A stretch of DNA of 64,000 nt from Bacillota bacterium. Its GTDB lineage: Bacteria; Bacillota; Clostridia; Lachnospirales; Lachnospiraceae. Shown here in pieces: positions 9,198 to 18,238 of the stretch. Each line of letters opens with the position of its first letter. The stretch's first letter is position 1. Location of the stretch: positions 62,001 to 126,000 of the forward strand of contig JAEZJV010000040.1 of NCBI GenBank assembly GCA_023415635.1, given 5' to 3'. Made by a program: the position numbers and the translations under genes. The notes below the pieces were generated by a model. That model was not told where the DNA came from. It made no database searches and saw only the letters and a program-made list of their open reading frames with translations.

Positions 9198-11090
9198 CTA
9201 TATGCGGTATAATCTCGCCTCATAGGGCTCTAACAGCTCCTGCTGCTTCGAATAATTGGATAGCAAAAGCTCGTATCCTTTCCCAATCGAATTCCCCCTG
9301 ATTTTCTTTTGGCTCAAATTACATTCGATGAAGAACTTCTGTCCCTGATAACTGCGAATATAGCAAAAGCTATTCTTTTGTTTCTTATTCACAGCTTCAA
9401 AGGATCCATAGATCAGGGCTTCATTTTCCTTTCTTATACGAAGCAGCTTCCGATAAAACCATAGGACTGAATCCTTCTCCTTGAGCTGCTTCTCCACATT
9501 CCACTCGTAGTAATCCCTATCCAAATCAATCCACGGAGTTCCGTCTGAAAATCCTGCATTTTTACCGCTGCTCCACTGCATCGGAGTTCTGGAATGATCC
9601 CTGCTGCCGCAAAGAATTTTCTTGAAGGCCGCCTCCCTTCCTAAGGTCGGTACCAGCTCCTCATAGTAATTAATACTCTCTACATCCCGCAGCTCATCAA
9701 TAGACTGAAAGCTATGATTGATGCTTCCTATCTCCTGCCCCTGGAACAGAAAGGGAGTCCCCTTCAAGGTCAGCTGTATCATCGCCAGAAGCTTTGCGAT
9801 TACTTTACGGTAAGCCGGGTCAGGATTCACCTTGGAGACCATTCTGGGATTGTCATGATTTTCATAAAAGAGTGACATCCAACAATTGCTACCGTAGTGT
9901 TCCATCCAATCACACATATATTCCTTCAGATAATTCAGATCATACTGATAATCATCAAAGCGTACATGTCCGGGTGTCTCCAGATGGTCGAAGGAAAATA
10001 CCATATCCAGCTCCCTCCGTTCCTCTCCGGTCAGCAGCTTACACATTTCCCTGCCTACTCCCGGTGTCTCTCCCACTGTAAAGGCACAGTAGGGCTCAAA
10101 GGCCTCCCTCTTCAGTTCCTTTAGATATTGATGAAGCCTTGGCCCATAATAGTAATGCTCTATGCCATAATAGCCCATCAGCTTCCCGATGCTCTCATTT
10201 CCCTGGGGAAGACCTTCACGCTTGGATATATAATTGATGACATCCAGGCGAAAGCCATCCACTCCTTTTCTAAGCCACCACCGGATCATGCTGCTAATCT
10301 CTTTTCTGACCTTATCATTGTCCCAATTGAGGTCCATCTGCTTTTTTGAGAACAGATGCAGTCCCCATTCACCGATTTCTTCATAGTAGTTCCAGGCAGC
10401 TCCGGAAAAGAAGGAGCTCCAATTATTCGGTGGAGCCTCCTTCCCTCCTTTGCGAAGTATATAGTAATCATGGTATTCGCATGAGGTATCCCTGATAGCC
10501 GCCTGGAACCAAGGATGCTCATCGGAGGTATGGTTGACTACCAAATCCATGATCAGGCGCATACCTCGTTCATGGATAGCCGCAAGCAGTCGGTCAAAAT
10601 CCTCCATCGTTCCGAATTCCTTCATAATAACACAGTAATCTCTGATATCATATCCGTTGTCATCGTTGGGTGAATCATAGATTGGTGACAGCCAAATGGC
10701 ATCCACCCCGAGCTCCTTTAAATAATCCAGTCGAGACAGTATCCCCTGCAAATCTCCGATGCCGTCTCCGTTCGAATCCTGAAAGCTTCTGGGATAAATC
10801 TGGTAAAAGACCGCTTCCTTCCACCAGGCCTTTGAGACTTCCCCCTGAACAGCGGACGGAGTATTCTCTTCACTGTTTAGCAGTGTAAGCAAAGTATCAA
10901 AGAAACCGGTTCCCAGGCTCTTTTTCGTAAGCCTGGCAATTGTCCTTAGGCGAAGATTGCCGATCACCGGATTTAGCAGCAGCGATTCCTTCTTATTCAA
11001 TTGGAGCAGCAGCTTGTAGATGATATCATGACCGATCGGATTATCGTAAATTTCTCTTAATCTGCTTTGGTAATCAAGTTGCTTTCCCAT
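9198..11090 (-). CDS. GH13 alpha-glucosidase, oligo-1,6-glucosidase type, with N-terminal extension
   Basis: This 630-residue cytoplasmic enzyme has its catalytic (beta/alpha)8 domain starting near residue 89 (WWKEAVFYQIYPRSF). The triad is visible: nucleophile Asp283 (GFRLDVIN), acid/base Glu341 (TVGETPG) and Asp413 (YENHDNPR). Val284 after the nucleophile is the residue that in GH13_31 enzymes and yeast isomaltase goes with alpha-1,6 specificity. Typical family members begin near the WWKEAVFYQIYP motif, so the first 85 or so residues are an added helical domain. The gene sits 21 bp after the symporter and 56 bp before GH3. The likely substrate is isomaltose-type oligosaccharides, by inference. 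Confidence 0.92.
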   Translation of the reverse strand: MGKQLDYQSRLREIYDNPIGHDIIYKLLLQLNKKESLLLNPVIGNLRLRTIARLTKKSLGTGFFDTLLTLLNSEENTPSAVQGEVSKAWWKEAVFYQIYPRSFQDSNGDGIGDLQGILSRLDYLKELGVDAIWLSPIYDSPNDDNGYDIRDYCVIMKEFGTMEDFDRLLAAIHERGMRLIMDLVVNHTSDEHPWFQAAIRDTSCEYHDYYILRKGGKEAPPNNWSSFFSGAAWNYYEEIGEWGLHLFSKKQMDLNWDNDKVRKEISSMIRWWLRKGVDGFRLDVINYISKREGLPQGNESIGKLMGYYGIEHYYYGPRLHQYLKELKREAFEPYCAFTVGETPGVGREMCKLLTGEERRELDMVFSFDHLETPGHVRFDDYQYDLNYLKEYMCDWMEHYGSNCWMSLFYENHDNPRMVSKVNPDPAYRKVIAKLLAMIQLTLKGTPFLFQGQEIGSINHSFQSIDELRDVESINYYEELVPTLGREAAFKKILCGSRDHSRTPMQWSSGKNAGFSDGTPWIDLDRDYYEWNVEKQLKEKDSVLWFYRKLLRIRKENEALIYGSFEAVNKKQKNSFCYIRSYQGQKFFIECNLSQKKIRGNSIGKGYELLLSNYSKQQELLEPYEARLYRI

Positions 11091-11111
11091 ACCGTTCCTC
11101 CAGTTCGTCTT

Positions 11112-12449
11112 CTATTGCCTGCTTAATTCCTGTTGTCTTATTTGGTTCTCCTCTATCATCCTGAGAACCTCTTTTTCCTCCAGCTTATAAAATTTCATAA
11201 CCAATATCATTACCAGATAACCGGCAGCCGGAACAAGGCTTAAGATGATCCAGATACCGTTAAGTGCCATAGGAGTCTGCGTCGGTGACTGCTTCACGTA
11301 ACCGAAGGCTGCAAGCAATACTACGGTCAGGGTATTAGCCAGCGCACCGCCAAGCTTTGTCATGAAGGTCTGTAAGGAGAATGCCATTCCGGCTGTTCTC
11401 TCTCCGGTTATGTAGGTTCCGTATTCAATACAATCTGTGGTAAACATGCCGTAAAGCAGCAACGGAATCTGCATAAAGGTAATTCGAACTGCTGCCACTG
11501 CCAGGAATACGATCATATTATTATATCCTGTAAAATACTGAAGAATGCTTAATGCAATCGCAATAAAGGAAGTAACCACGGTCAGCTTCTTCTTTCCGAA
11601 GACTCTGATCAGCAACGGCAGTAACGGTGCTATAATAATAACAGGAACGATACAGACCGCCATAATCACTGTATACATAGACTCGTCCCCAAGGCAGGAG
11701 TTCGCAAAATATACGGCTATGATCTGAAGCGTATTGGTAATCTCAATACCCAGATAACCGATAAAATAGATAAGCAGATATTTATTCTTAAAGAGATACT
11801 GAAATATCTTGAGGAAGCTCATATCCTCACTGTTCTGATATTTCACCCTCTCCTTGGCTGAAAATTGTAAGGGAAGCATGACAAGAAAGGAGATAAGGCA
11901 GTAGATTGCAATTGCTCCGGTCCAGCCAGCCCCGCTTTTTACATTCATAAATACTGCTGTGGTGATGATGCCAATGGATGCTGCCATTCTTCCATATGCC
12001 AGCAGCTTATCTCTCTCATAGGGCTGACTTGTCATTACTGTTGACAAGGAGAACAGTGGAGAGTCCGAAATGGTATAAACCATATCGAAAACCAGATAGG
12101 TAGCATAAGCATAAATAAGCTTAAGTATATAAGGCCCTTCTATGTTAATGAACATAAACACCAGGGATAACGGTAAAATATAGGTTACTACTTTAAGCCA
12201 GGGCAGGAATTTTCCCTTTTTAAAATTACATTTATCAACAATGGCTCCCATAATCGGATCGTTGATGGCATCCCATACCTTAGCCAACAGTAAGAGTACC
12301 GCGGTATCGGCCAGGTTTAGCCCGACATACTCTGTATAAAAATATGTCAGAAACTGAAACGGTAAGGTATAGATGATATTCTGTCCGATAAAGAAACCGG
12401 TGTAGCTTAACCGTTCAAATCTTGTCGTTTGCAAATTATTCTTCTCCAT
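11112..12449 (-). CDS. GPH-family sugar:cation symporter
   Basis: A 445-residue membrane protein with 12 predicted helices and the GPH (MelB/XylP/YicJ) signature. The N-terminal segment contains YFYTEYVGLN followed by KVWDAINDPIMGAIVDK, whose Asp residues bind the coupling cation in MelB. C-terminal GERTAGMAFSLQTFMTKLGGA is also characteristic. There is no PTS IIA tail. It is the first gene of an operon with two glycosidases, so it probably imports the oligosaccharide or glycoside that they split. Confidence 0.9.
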   Translation of the reverse strand: MEKNNLQTTRFERLSYTGFFIGQNIIYTLPFQFLTYFYTEYVGLNLADTAVLLLLAKVWDAINDPIMGAIVDKCNFKKGKFLPWLKVVTYILPLSLVFMFINIEGPYILKLIYAYATYLVFDMVYTISDSPLFSLSTVMTSQPYERDKLLAYGRMAASIGIITTAVFMNVKSGAGWTGAIAIYCLISFLVMLPLQFSAKERVKYQNSEDMSFLKIFQYLFKNKYLLIYFIGYLGIEITNTLQIIAVYFANSCLGDESMYTVIMAVCIVPVIIIAPLLPLLIRVFGKKKLTVVTSFIAIALSILQYFTGYNNMIVFLAVAAVRITFMQIPLLLYGMFTTDCIEYGTYITGERTAGMAFSLQTFMTKLGGALANTLTVVLLAAFGYVKQSPTQTPMALNGIWIILSLVPAAGYLVMILVMKFYKLEEKEVLRMIEENQIRQQELSRQ

Positions 12450-12475
12450 AGCTTCTCTAATCCCTCCCAGTATTT

Positions 12476-12527
12476 ATAATGAGTAACTGCTCATTATCAT
12501 TTTAACTCAAAATTTTCTAATTATCAA
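12476..12527 (-). promoter_or_regulatory. Promoter and palindromic operator of the symporter-GH13-GH3 operon
   Basis: On the minus strand TTGATA (12522-12527) and TAAAAT (12499-12504) are separated by 17 bp. Just downstream, across the expected transcription start, lies a 22-bp palindrome with arms ATAATGAG (12476-12483) and CTCATTAT (12490-12497). Its placement is right for a repressor operator. No regulator gene is adjacent, so the binding protein is unknown. Confidence 0.6.
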
Positions 12528-12622
12528 CTGATTTCAGGGCATTTTTAACAAACATGCTTCAATATTTATGAATAATACAGTTGAAAAGTACTGATCATAA
12601 TATATATTTAACATATGCTTCA

Positions 12623-12651
12623 TTGAAATTTTAAGCTGTTTATAATAAAAT
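12623..12651 (+). promoter_or_regulatory. Promoter candidate for the HD-domain gene
   Basis: TTGAAA (12623-12628) and TAAAAT (12646-12651) are 17 bp apart, about 118 bp before the HD gene start. No structured element was recognised in the leader. Confidence 0.45.
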
Positions 12652-12769
12652 ATAGAAATACAGGAAGAATATGCTGATAACATATCAGGAGCTGGAATAA
12701 AGCCTTGATCTGCACAATGAAGGTCTTGAAACAACAACTGCTTAATGATTTATGATGAGGAAATAAGTT

Positions 12770-13255
12770 ATGAAAAAAAAGCTGACTAAACCTTTGGAAT
12801 TTGATGACCTGCTTCAGGAATTTCATGCTAAAGAGCATATTAATGAGATGAAGAATTACATCCAGCATGGCGATACCTCCACCTATCAGCATTGTGTCCG
12901 GGTCGCTTACTACAGCTATTGTCTGGCAAAGCACCTTCCCCTCCACTTTGATATGATAAGCCTGGTTCGCGGAGCGATGCTGCATGATTTCTATCTATAT
13001 GACTGGCATATCCCGGATCAGAGCCATAAACTCCATGGCTACATCCATCCCGTCTTTGCCCTGAGTAACGCCAGAAGATATTTTAAATTGAATCAGATTG
13101 AAGAGGATATCATCAGCAAACACATGTGGCCTCTCACCCTGACAAAAGTACCGAGGTATAAGGAGTCCCTGCTGGTGTGTCTGATTGATAAGTTCTGTTC
13201 CTTGACAGAGATCTTCTATATTCCCCTATATCCGAGAACACAGCAGAGGCTGTAA
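12770..13255 (+). CDS. HD-domain phosphohydrolase-like protein
   Basis: A 161-residue protein with metal-binding positions of the HD superfamily: His in YQHCVRVAYYS, the His-Asp doublet in GAMLHDFYLYDW, a further His in HGYIHPVFAL and Asp in LIDKFCSLTE. HD proteins of this size hydrolyse nucleotides or other phosphate esters. It stands alone, converging on argC, with a shared terminator between them. The RBS GATGAGGAAATAAGTT is close to the ATG. The substrate is unknown. Confidence 0.8.
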   Translation: MKKKLTKPLEFDDLLQEFHAKEHINEMKNYIQHGDTSTYQHCVRVAYYSYCLAKHLPLHFDMISLVRGAMLHDFYLYDWHIPDQSHKLHGYIHPVFALSNARRYFKLNQIEEDIISKHMWPLTLTKVPRYKESLLVCLIDKFCSLTEIFYIPLYPRTQQRL

Positions 13256-13271
13256 TAAATAGTTCCATACT

Positions 13272-13320
13272 AAAATAAAGCTCTTTACCTGTAATGATTC
13301 CGGTAAGAGCTTTTATTTTT
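13272..13320. terminator. Bidirectional terminator between the HD gene and argC
   Basis: GCTCTTTACC (13280-13289) pairs with GGTAAGAGC (13302-13310) with one bulge. A-rich and T-rich flanks give a U-tract in both directions, and it lies between two convergent genes. Confidence 0.8.
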
Positions 13321-13359
13321 GTCTATCTCATTCCTCTCATGAAATGTATGTATCCATGC

Positions 13360-14322
13360 TTATACTATGGAAAGATGCAAATCCTCCTCAAAGCCCAGCA
13401 TAAGGTTCATATTCTGTATGGCTGCACCGGAGGCTCCCTTACCAAGATTATCAATTCGTGTCATAACCAATGCCGTTCCCCTGGAGTCATTGCCAAAGAT
13501 GAAGATCTCCGCTTTGTTGGTGTCGTTGCAGGCAGTAATATCCACTGCCCCGTCATACAGAACGGAGTCATCCGCATAGGGCATGACGGATACGAATTTT
13601 TCTCCCTGATAGAATTCACAGAATAATCCGTGAAGCTCCTTTGCCGTCATCTGTTTATTCAGCAGCTTGGTATGTAAGGGAAGCAGCACCGCCATTCCCT
13701 TGTAATTGTTCCCCAGAATCGGTACAAAATGGGGTGCTTCCGACAGTCCGGAATGAAGTGTCATTTCCGGCAGATGCTTGTGATTCAGACCCAAGGCATA
13801 AGGACGGGGTGCCTTGGTATAATCATTCTTTCCTTCATTCTGCTCATATTTATCAATCAAAGCCTTTCCTCCACCGCTGTAGCCGGTTAAGCTCTGGCAG
13901 GTTATGGGATAATCCGCGGAGATCGTATTGGTATGAATTAAAGGGTACGCACCTAAGATAAATGCCGTAGCATGACATCCGGGATTAGTCAGTCTCTTAG
14001 TCTCCCTGATAGCCTGCCGATGGGCAGGAGACAATTCTGCTATCCCATAGGTCCAGTCAGGAGCGGTACGGTATGCGGTGCTTGCATCTATAATCTTTGT
14101 TTTCTGGTTAGTCACCAGATCAACTGCTTCTCTGGCTGCATCATCCGGCAAACATAGAAATACAATATCTGCAGCATTTAGGCATTTTGCCCTTTCTGCC
14201 GGATCACGTCTCTTCTCATATTCAATTGTAATCATATCCAATTCAGAATATAGACTCAGCCTTTCATGTATCTTTAAACCGGTTGTTCCCGATACGCCAT
14301 CAACAAATACTTTCTTCCTCAT
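13360..14322 (-). CDS. argC: N-acetyl-gamma-glutamyl-phosphate reductase, short type
   Basis: An NADPH-dependent arginine biosynthesis enzyme that reduces N-acetylglutamyl-5-phosphate to the semialdehyde. The 320-residue protein matches the shorter type 2 ArgC. It has the N-terminal nucleotide-binding GVSGTTG motif at residues 9-15 and catalytic Cys116 in TNPGCHATAF. No other arg gene is in view; it lies 119 bp downstream of an M42 peptidase, with ARG-box-like palindromes between them. Confidence 0.92.
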   Translation of the reverse strand: MRKKVFVDGVSGTTGLKIHERLSLYSELDMITIEYEKRRDPAERAKCLNAADIVFLCLPDDAAREAVDLVTNQKTKIIDASTAYRTAPDWTYGIAELSPAHRQAIRETKRLTNPGCHATAFILGAYPLIHTNTISADYPITCQSLTGYSGGGKALIDKYEQNEGKNDYTKAPRPYALGLNHKHLPEMTLHSGLSEAPHFVPILGNNYKGMAVLLPLHTKLLNKQMTAKELHGLFCEFYQGEKFVSVMPYADDSVLYDGAVDITACNDTNKAEIFIFGNDSRGTALVMTRIDNLGKGASGAAIQNMNLMLGFEEDLHLSIV

Positions 14323-14352
14323 CCCTTCACCTCATTCAATTTCTGCATGTAT

Positions 14353-14388
14353 TGTATATTTATACATTTGTTTTATATGAATATACAT
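14353..14388 (-). promoter_or_regulatory. Possible ArgR boxes upstream of argC
   Basis: The perfect palindrome TGTATATTTATACA (14353-14366) and the related TGAATATACA (14378-14387) resemble the A/T-rich TGNATA..TATNCA pattern of ArgR sites and lie 31-65 bp upstream of argC. A/T-rich palindromes arise easily here, so support is moderate. Confidence 0.35.
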
Positions 14389-14441
14389 CCTGGAGTCTGC
14401 TTTGTCAACCATTAATTGAACCTGGTAATTCATTCATTTTA

Positions 14442-15527
14442 TTAAAAGCTTCCGATAATTTCCCCGTTCAGAACCTTCAGAAGCTCACAGACCAGTCTGA
14501 CACTATTCTCATAATCATAAAAGGCTGACATTCCATAATGGGTATGGGCATAACGTACCGGTACACCAACAACGATGGTTGGAACACCCTCATCTGCAAG
14601 ATGGATGACGGAGCCATTGGTTGTTCCTCCTGAGCGTACCGCCTCCTGGACTGGGATATTTCTGGAGTGAGCTGTAGCCAGGGCAAACCTCTGAAATCTC
14701 GGATTGGCTATCATCTTTCCATCAATATGTCTGAGCATGGGTCCTTTCTTTAATGCAGTCTGTATCTCAAATCCATCTGCAACGGTATCATCCGCCGGAC
14801 AGCCCTCGAATACAATGGCAAGATTGGGGCGGGTTACCCTGGAGGTAATAACACTTCCTCTAGCTCCTACCTCTTCCTGAGAAGCTATCCCGGCAACAAC
14901 ATCCACTTCCAGCTTCTCCTCCTCAAGGGAGCGTAGTGTGGAGATTACTCCCGCACAGCCCAGACGGTTATCCAAAGCTTTTCCTATCATTACATCATGG
15001 CTCTCGTCATATTCGAAATCGACACAGGGCACCACCGGCTCTCCTATTCTTACCTTAAACTCTTTGATGGCCTCCTCTCTGGAGGTTGCGCCGATATCGA
15101 CAGACAGCTGTTTGATATCGGGAATTGTAAGCTTATCCTGGTCACTGATGAAATGCGGTGGTTTGCTTCCGATGACTCCCGGGATATACTCATACTCCGA
15201 ATTTCTTACCAGAACCTTATGGGCAGGAATATTATAGTTAACCCAGCTTCCAAGCGAAATAATGGAAAGGGTCCCGTTCGCCCGGATTGAATGTACCATG
15301 AAGCCTACCTCGTCACTGTGAGCATCCAGTAAAACTACAGGCCGATTCCCTGTATTCCCTTTACGATAGATAAAAAGGTTACGCAGTGTATCCTCCTTTA
15401 TTTCTCCTAAGCCCTCCGAATATCTGCGGAGCATATCTACAACCTGATCCTCAAAGCCCGATGCTCCCTTTGCGTCAGAAAGCCGTCTAATCATTTCTAT
15501 ATCGTTCTCTTTATTTACTAACTTCAT
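14442..15527 (-). CDS. M42 family metallopeptidase (aminopeptidase-like)
   Basis: A 361-residue cytosolic di-metal peptidase with the expected ligands in order: DAHSDEVGF (His/Asp) near residue 69, KALDNRLGCAG (bridging Asp), QEEVGARGS (catalytic Glu and ligand Glu), VFEGCPADD (Asp) and the late His in RYAHTHYGMS. M42 enzymes form large tetrahedral aminopeptidase particles that trim peptides; some relatives are annotated as glucanases without good evidence. It lies 30 bp after the EamA gene on the same strand. Confidence 0.92.
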   Translation of the reverse strand: MKLVNKENDIEMIRRLSDAKGASGFEDQVVDMLRRYSEGLGEIKEDTLRNLFIYRKGNTGNRPVVLLDAHSDEVGFMVHSIRANGTLSIISLGSWVNYNIPAHKVLVRNSEYEYIPGVIGSKPPHFISDQDKLTIPDIKQLSVDIGATSREEAIKEFKVRIGEPVVPCVDFEYDESHDVMIGKALDNRLGCAGVISTLRSLEEEKLEVDVVAGIASQEEVGARGSVITSRVTRPNLAIVFEGCPADDTVADGFEIQTALKKGPMLRHIDGKMIANPRFQRFALATAHSRNIPVQEAVRSGGTTNGSVIHLADEGVPTIVVGVPVRYAHTHYGMSAFYDYENSVRLVCELLKVLNGEIIGSF

Positions 15528-15557
15528 ACTGTTACTCCTTGCTATTATATTGATTTA

Positions 15558-16406
15558 TTAGCGAAATAAAATTACAAGGACTGCACCGAGAAAGATCATA
15601 CAGGCAGAAAATATCCGTTTCCTGCGGTTTCCCTCTTGAAATATCAGACTACTGACTACTGTTGTGACAACAATGTTCAGCATAGTAAGTGTCTTGACAT
15701 AGGTCTGTCCCGATGAGATTGTACTGATGCTCTGTACTGCCAGCATCTGAAATAGAAATTCACCAACCCATAATACTGCCTGCATCATCAGATGTTTATC
15801 AAGAAGCATTACCTTTTTATTCTTCCTCTTAGCAATACCATACATAAACACAGTTGATGTAATGGTCCAAATAAGGGAATAGGTAATTGCAGATGAGGCT
15901 CCGATCGCCAGTTTATCCAGAGTTGTGGTAAGCCCCAGCATCAGAGCAGTCAGAAGCATCCATAAACTGGCCCTCTTAATCTCGATCCTTCCTCCTTGCA
16001 GATTGATGATGAAGCCCCCTATGCAAACCAGAATGATACCGATTAATGCTGTACCGGCTGGAAATTCCCGATAAAGCAGTATGCTCCACAAAACAATAAA
16101 CATAGGAACCAATCCAAGCCAGGGTGTGGTCAGAGACAGCTCTTCTGTCTTAATCATATGAAGCCGGATGAGGGTGGCAAAGGCAGTTATAATGACAGTA
16201 ACCGCTGTTATTCCTATAAATACAGGAATATTTGTGATTTTAATATTCCCTTGCAGGGCAAAAATTATGAAAATGAAGCTACCATAAAATCGTGTAGTAA
16301 AGCTAATGATTTCCGGTGACTGTCTGATATAACGTTTGATATACATTTCCCTCAGGCTGACGAATATACCTGAGATCAATGCATAAAGAATCCATAACTC
16401 CAACAT
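15558..16406 (-). CDS. EamA/DMT family transporter
   Basis: A 282-residue protein with about ten hydrophobic helices in two EamA-like halves, with TEELSLTTPWLGLVPMFIVL closing the first half and SGQTYVKTLTMLNIVVTTVV in the second. DMT proteins export or import small metabolites. It is tightly packed between the epimerase (47 bp) and M42 (30 bp) genes, so cotranscription is likely. The substrate is unknown. Confidence 0.82.
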   Translation of the reverse strand: MLELWILYALISGIFVSLREMYIKRYIRQSPEIISFTTRFYGSFIFIIFALQGNIKITNIPVFIGITAVTVIITAFATLIRLHMIKTEELSLTTPWLGLVPMFIVLWSILLYREFPAGTALIGIILVCIGGFIINLQGGRIEIKRASLWMLLTALMLGLTTTLDKLAIGASSAITYSLIWTITSTVFMYGIAKRKNKKVMLLDKHLMMQAVLWVGEFLFQMLAVQSISTISSGQTYVKTLTMLNIVVTTVVSSLIFQEGNRRKRIFSACMIFLGAVLVILFR

Positions 16407-16453
16407 TACTTAACTCCGTTTCAATATATTATATTTGGAAATGATTTATGATC

Positions 16454-17329
16454 TTACCGGTGCTCCAGCAACCGGATATAGGTATCCAAAAGCTCATAAA
16501 TCCAACTGTCAAGCCTGCTAAATTGGAAGCCGCCGCTGACAGCCTTATCAGTATTTAAGGAAAAAGTCGTATTATCACTGTTATAAGGTCCCGGTACACC
16601 TGAGTCTGCTAGGATTGCTTTTCTGCCGGTTCTTCCCTCCACATAATCAATAATTTTAGAAAGAGTAATCGTATTACTGCTTGCTGCATTGATCGGGCCG
16701 GTTAACTCTTTGTCTGCCAGCCAGGCGAGAAAGGAACCCGCTTCTCCTGAATGAATGAAACCGGTCTCAGCCTCCAAATTATCTATATACATTGGAATAT
16801 CTCGAAGAATATGCTCCACATAGAAGAAGAGACGATTAGTATAATCGTCCTCACCGATCACATAAGGAAACCTTACCGCTGCCGCAGAAATTCCGGTATA
16901 TTTCTGAAACAATGCACATTCTGCCTGCCGCTTGATCTCGCCATAGGAATAATCCTCCCTGGTACACCAGCGAAGCGGATAGGTCAGAGGATCGAAATCC
17001 TCCTCCTTTAAATCCAACGTTAGATCAGGATAGACGGATACAGAAGAGGTAAGGATATATCTTTTGCAGACCACCTGCTCCAGAAGGTTCTTCACATCCA
17101 AGGAGCAATACGCTATGTTGTCGAATATTATATCAAACTGTCTTTTATGGAAGACCTCTGCCATTGTATTCGAATTACTTCGGTCCACCAAAATTCGATT
17201 AACCGAGGTCCCAAAATTGTCTCTGGTGTTCCCCCTGGTTGCGATTGTTACCTGATGTCCTTCTCTTAATAGATTGTTTACAAGATGAACTCCGAAATAT
17301 CTTGTTCCACCCATGACTAATATATTCAT
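16454..17329 (-). CDS. NAD-dependent epimerase/dehydratase family protein
   Basis: This 291-residue extended SDR protein has the Rossmann motif GGTRYFG at its N-terminus, NIAY as the cofactor loop and a Tyr-x-x-x-Lys catalytic pair in YSYGEIKRQ. The atypical GGTRYFG motif is found in a subgroup often annotated as nucleoside-diphosphate-sugar epimerase or reductase. ATG 17329 follows GGGAGA; a TTG two codons earlier is not needed. It lies 29 bp after the polysaccharide deacetylase gene. The substrate is unknown. Confidence 0.87.
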   Translation of the reverse strand: MNILVMGGTRYFGVHLVNNLLREGHQVTIATRGNTRDNFGTSVNRILVDRSNSNTMAEVFHKRQFDIIFDNIAYCSLDVKNLLEQVVCKRYILTSSVSVYPDLTLDLKEEDFDPLTYPLRWCTREDYSYGEIKRQAECALFQKYTGISAAAVRFPYVIGEDDYTNRLFFYVEHILRDIPMYIDNLEAETGFIHSGEAGSFLAWLADKELTGPINAASSNTITLSKIIDYVEGRTGRKAILADSGVPGPYNSDNTTFSLNTDKAVSGGFQFSRLDSWIYELLDTYIRLLEHR

Positions 17330-17358
17330 TGTCAATCTCCCTTCAGGATAAGCAGTTT

Positions 17359-17997
17359 CTACTCGAGTACATTACTCCAAAGCTTCTTACGCACCCTCGG
17401 ATTAATTCCCTTCAGCTCAAACAGTCTGCTTACCGTCACCATAGTAAAGCCCTGCTCCTTCAGTCCCGTGATGATCCCGTCCAAAGCCTCTACTGTATTC
17501 GGATTATCCGCAAAATCATGAAGCAGAATAATATCTCCGTCCTTCACTTTTCCAAGTATTCCGTCAACCCGTTCCGTTGCCGTGATATTCTCCTCCCAGT
17601 CCAGACAGTTGATTCCGTTGATGAACGGAAGGTCAATCAGCTCATACATCTCGTCCTTTACTGCAATATAGGGAGGTCTAAAAAATGCCGGTAGTGTTCC
17701 GGTCATTTGAAAAATCAGACGATCGGTATCCTCTATTTCCTTTCTAATCAATTCGGGAGTCATCCTGTCCATATAGGAGTGGGACCAGGAATGATTGCAA
17801 ATTTCGCAGCCCAGCTCTAGTTCCCTATCAATCACAAGCTTCGTACTATCATTCATATATTCTCCGATCAAAAAGAAAGAAGCTACTACTGCATGCTTCT
17901 CAAGCTTTTCCAGAACCATTGGTGTTGTACTTAGATTCGGACCGTCATCAAAGGTAAGTGCAACCAGCTTATCAGTTGATGTATTCATATCTTTCAT
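17359..17997 (-). CDS. Polysaccharide deacetylase (NodB-like), no signal peptide
   Basis: A carbohydrate esterase 4 domain protein of 212 residues. Motif 1 LTFDDGPN lies at residues 14-21, motif 2 is HSWSH, and FFRPPYIAV and ILLHD follow, which together supply the metal ligands and catalytic Asp/His. The protein starts directly with the domain and has no export signal, which is unusual for a peptidoglycan or polysaccharide deacetylase and suggests a cytosolic substrate. First gene of a four-gene minus-strand run. Confidence 0.88.
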   Translation of the reverse strand: MKDMNTSTDKLVALTFDDGPNLSTTPMVLEKLEKHAVVASFFLIGEYMNDSTKLVIDRELELGCEICNHSWSHSYMDRMTPELIRKEIEDTDRLIFQMTGTLPAFFRPPYIAVKDEMYELIDLPFINGINCLDWEENITATERVDGILGKVKDGDIILLHDFADNPNTVEALDGIITGLKEQGFTMVTVSRLFELKGINPRVRKKLWSNVLE

Positions 17998-18137
17998 TCT
18001 ATCATTTCCCCTTTATCTTTTATGTCATTTAATCAAAATATTATACAATCATAACAGATTAGCACTAAAAATGGAATACCTCTGTAAATATTACTTATTT
18101 CTTCAAAGAAACCAGGGGGTGCTTCAATAGGATGATA

Positions 18138-18208
18138 GTGCATAGAAAGAGAACGTACCAGCATATCAGATATGGGAATGCCAGTCCGTTCTCTTTCAGT
18201 TCCATAAT
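18138..18208 (-). repeat. Structured repeat, copy 1 (downstream of the chemoreceptor gene)
   Basis: Minus-strand hairpin whose outer stem GAAAGAGAACG pairs with CGTTCTCTTTC. It shares several blocks with a second element at 42611-42695: TTATGGAA, AAGAGAACGGACTGG, TCCCATA, CTGATA and CGTTCTCTTT. It starts about 31 nt after the chemoreceptor stop codon and may act as its terminator, but the conserved primary sequence goes beyond what a terminator needs. Confidence 0.7.
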
Positions 18209-18238
18209 TATTTTTAGAGTATTATCACAAAATTATAT

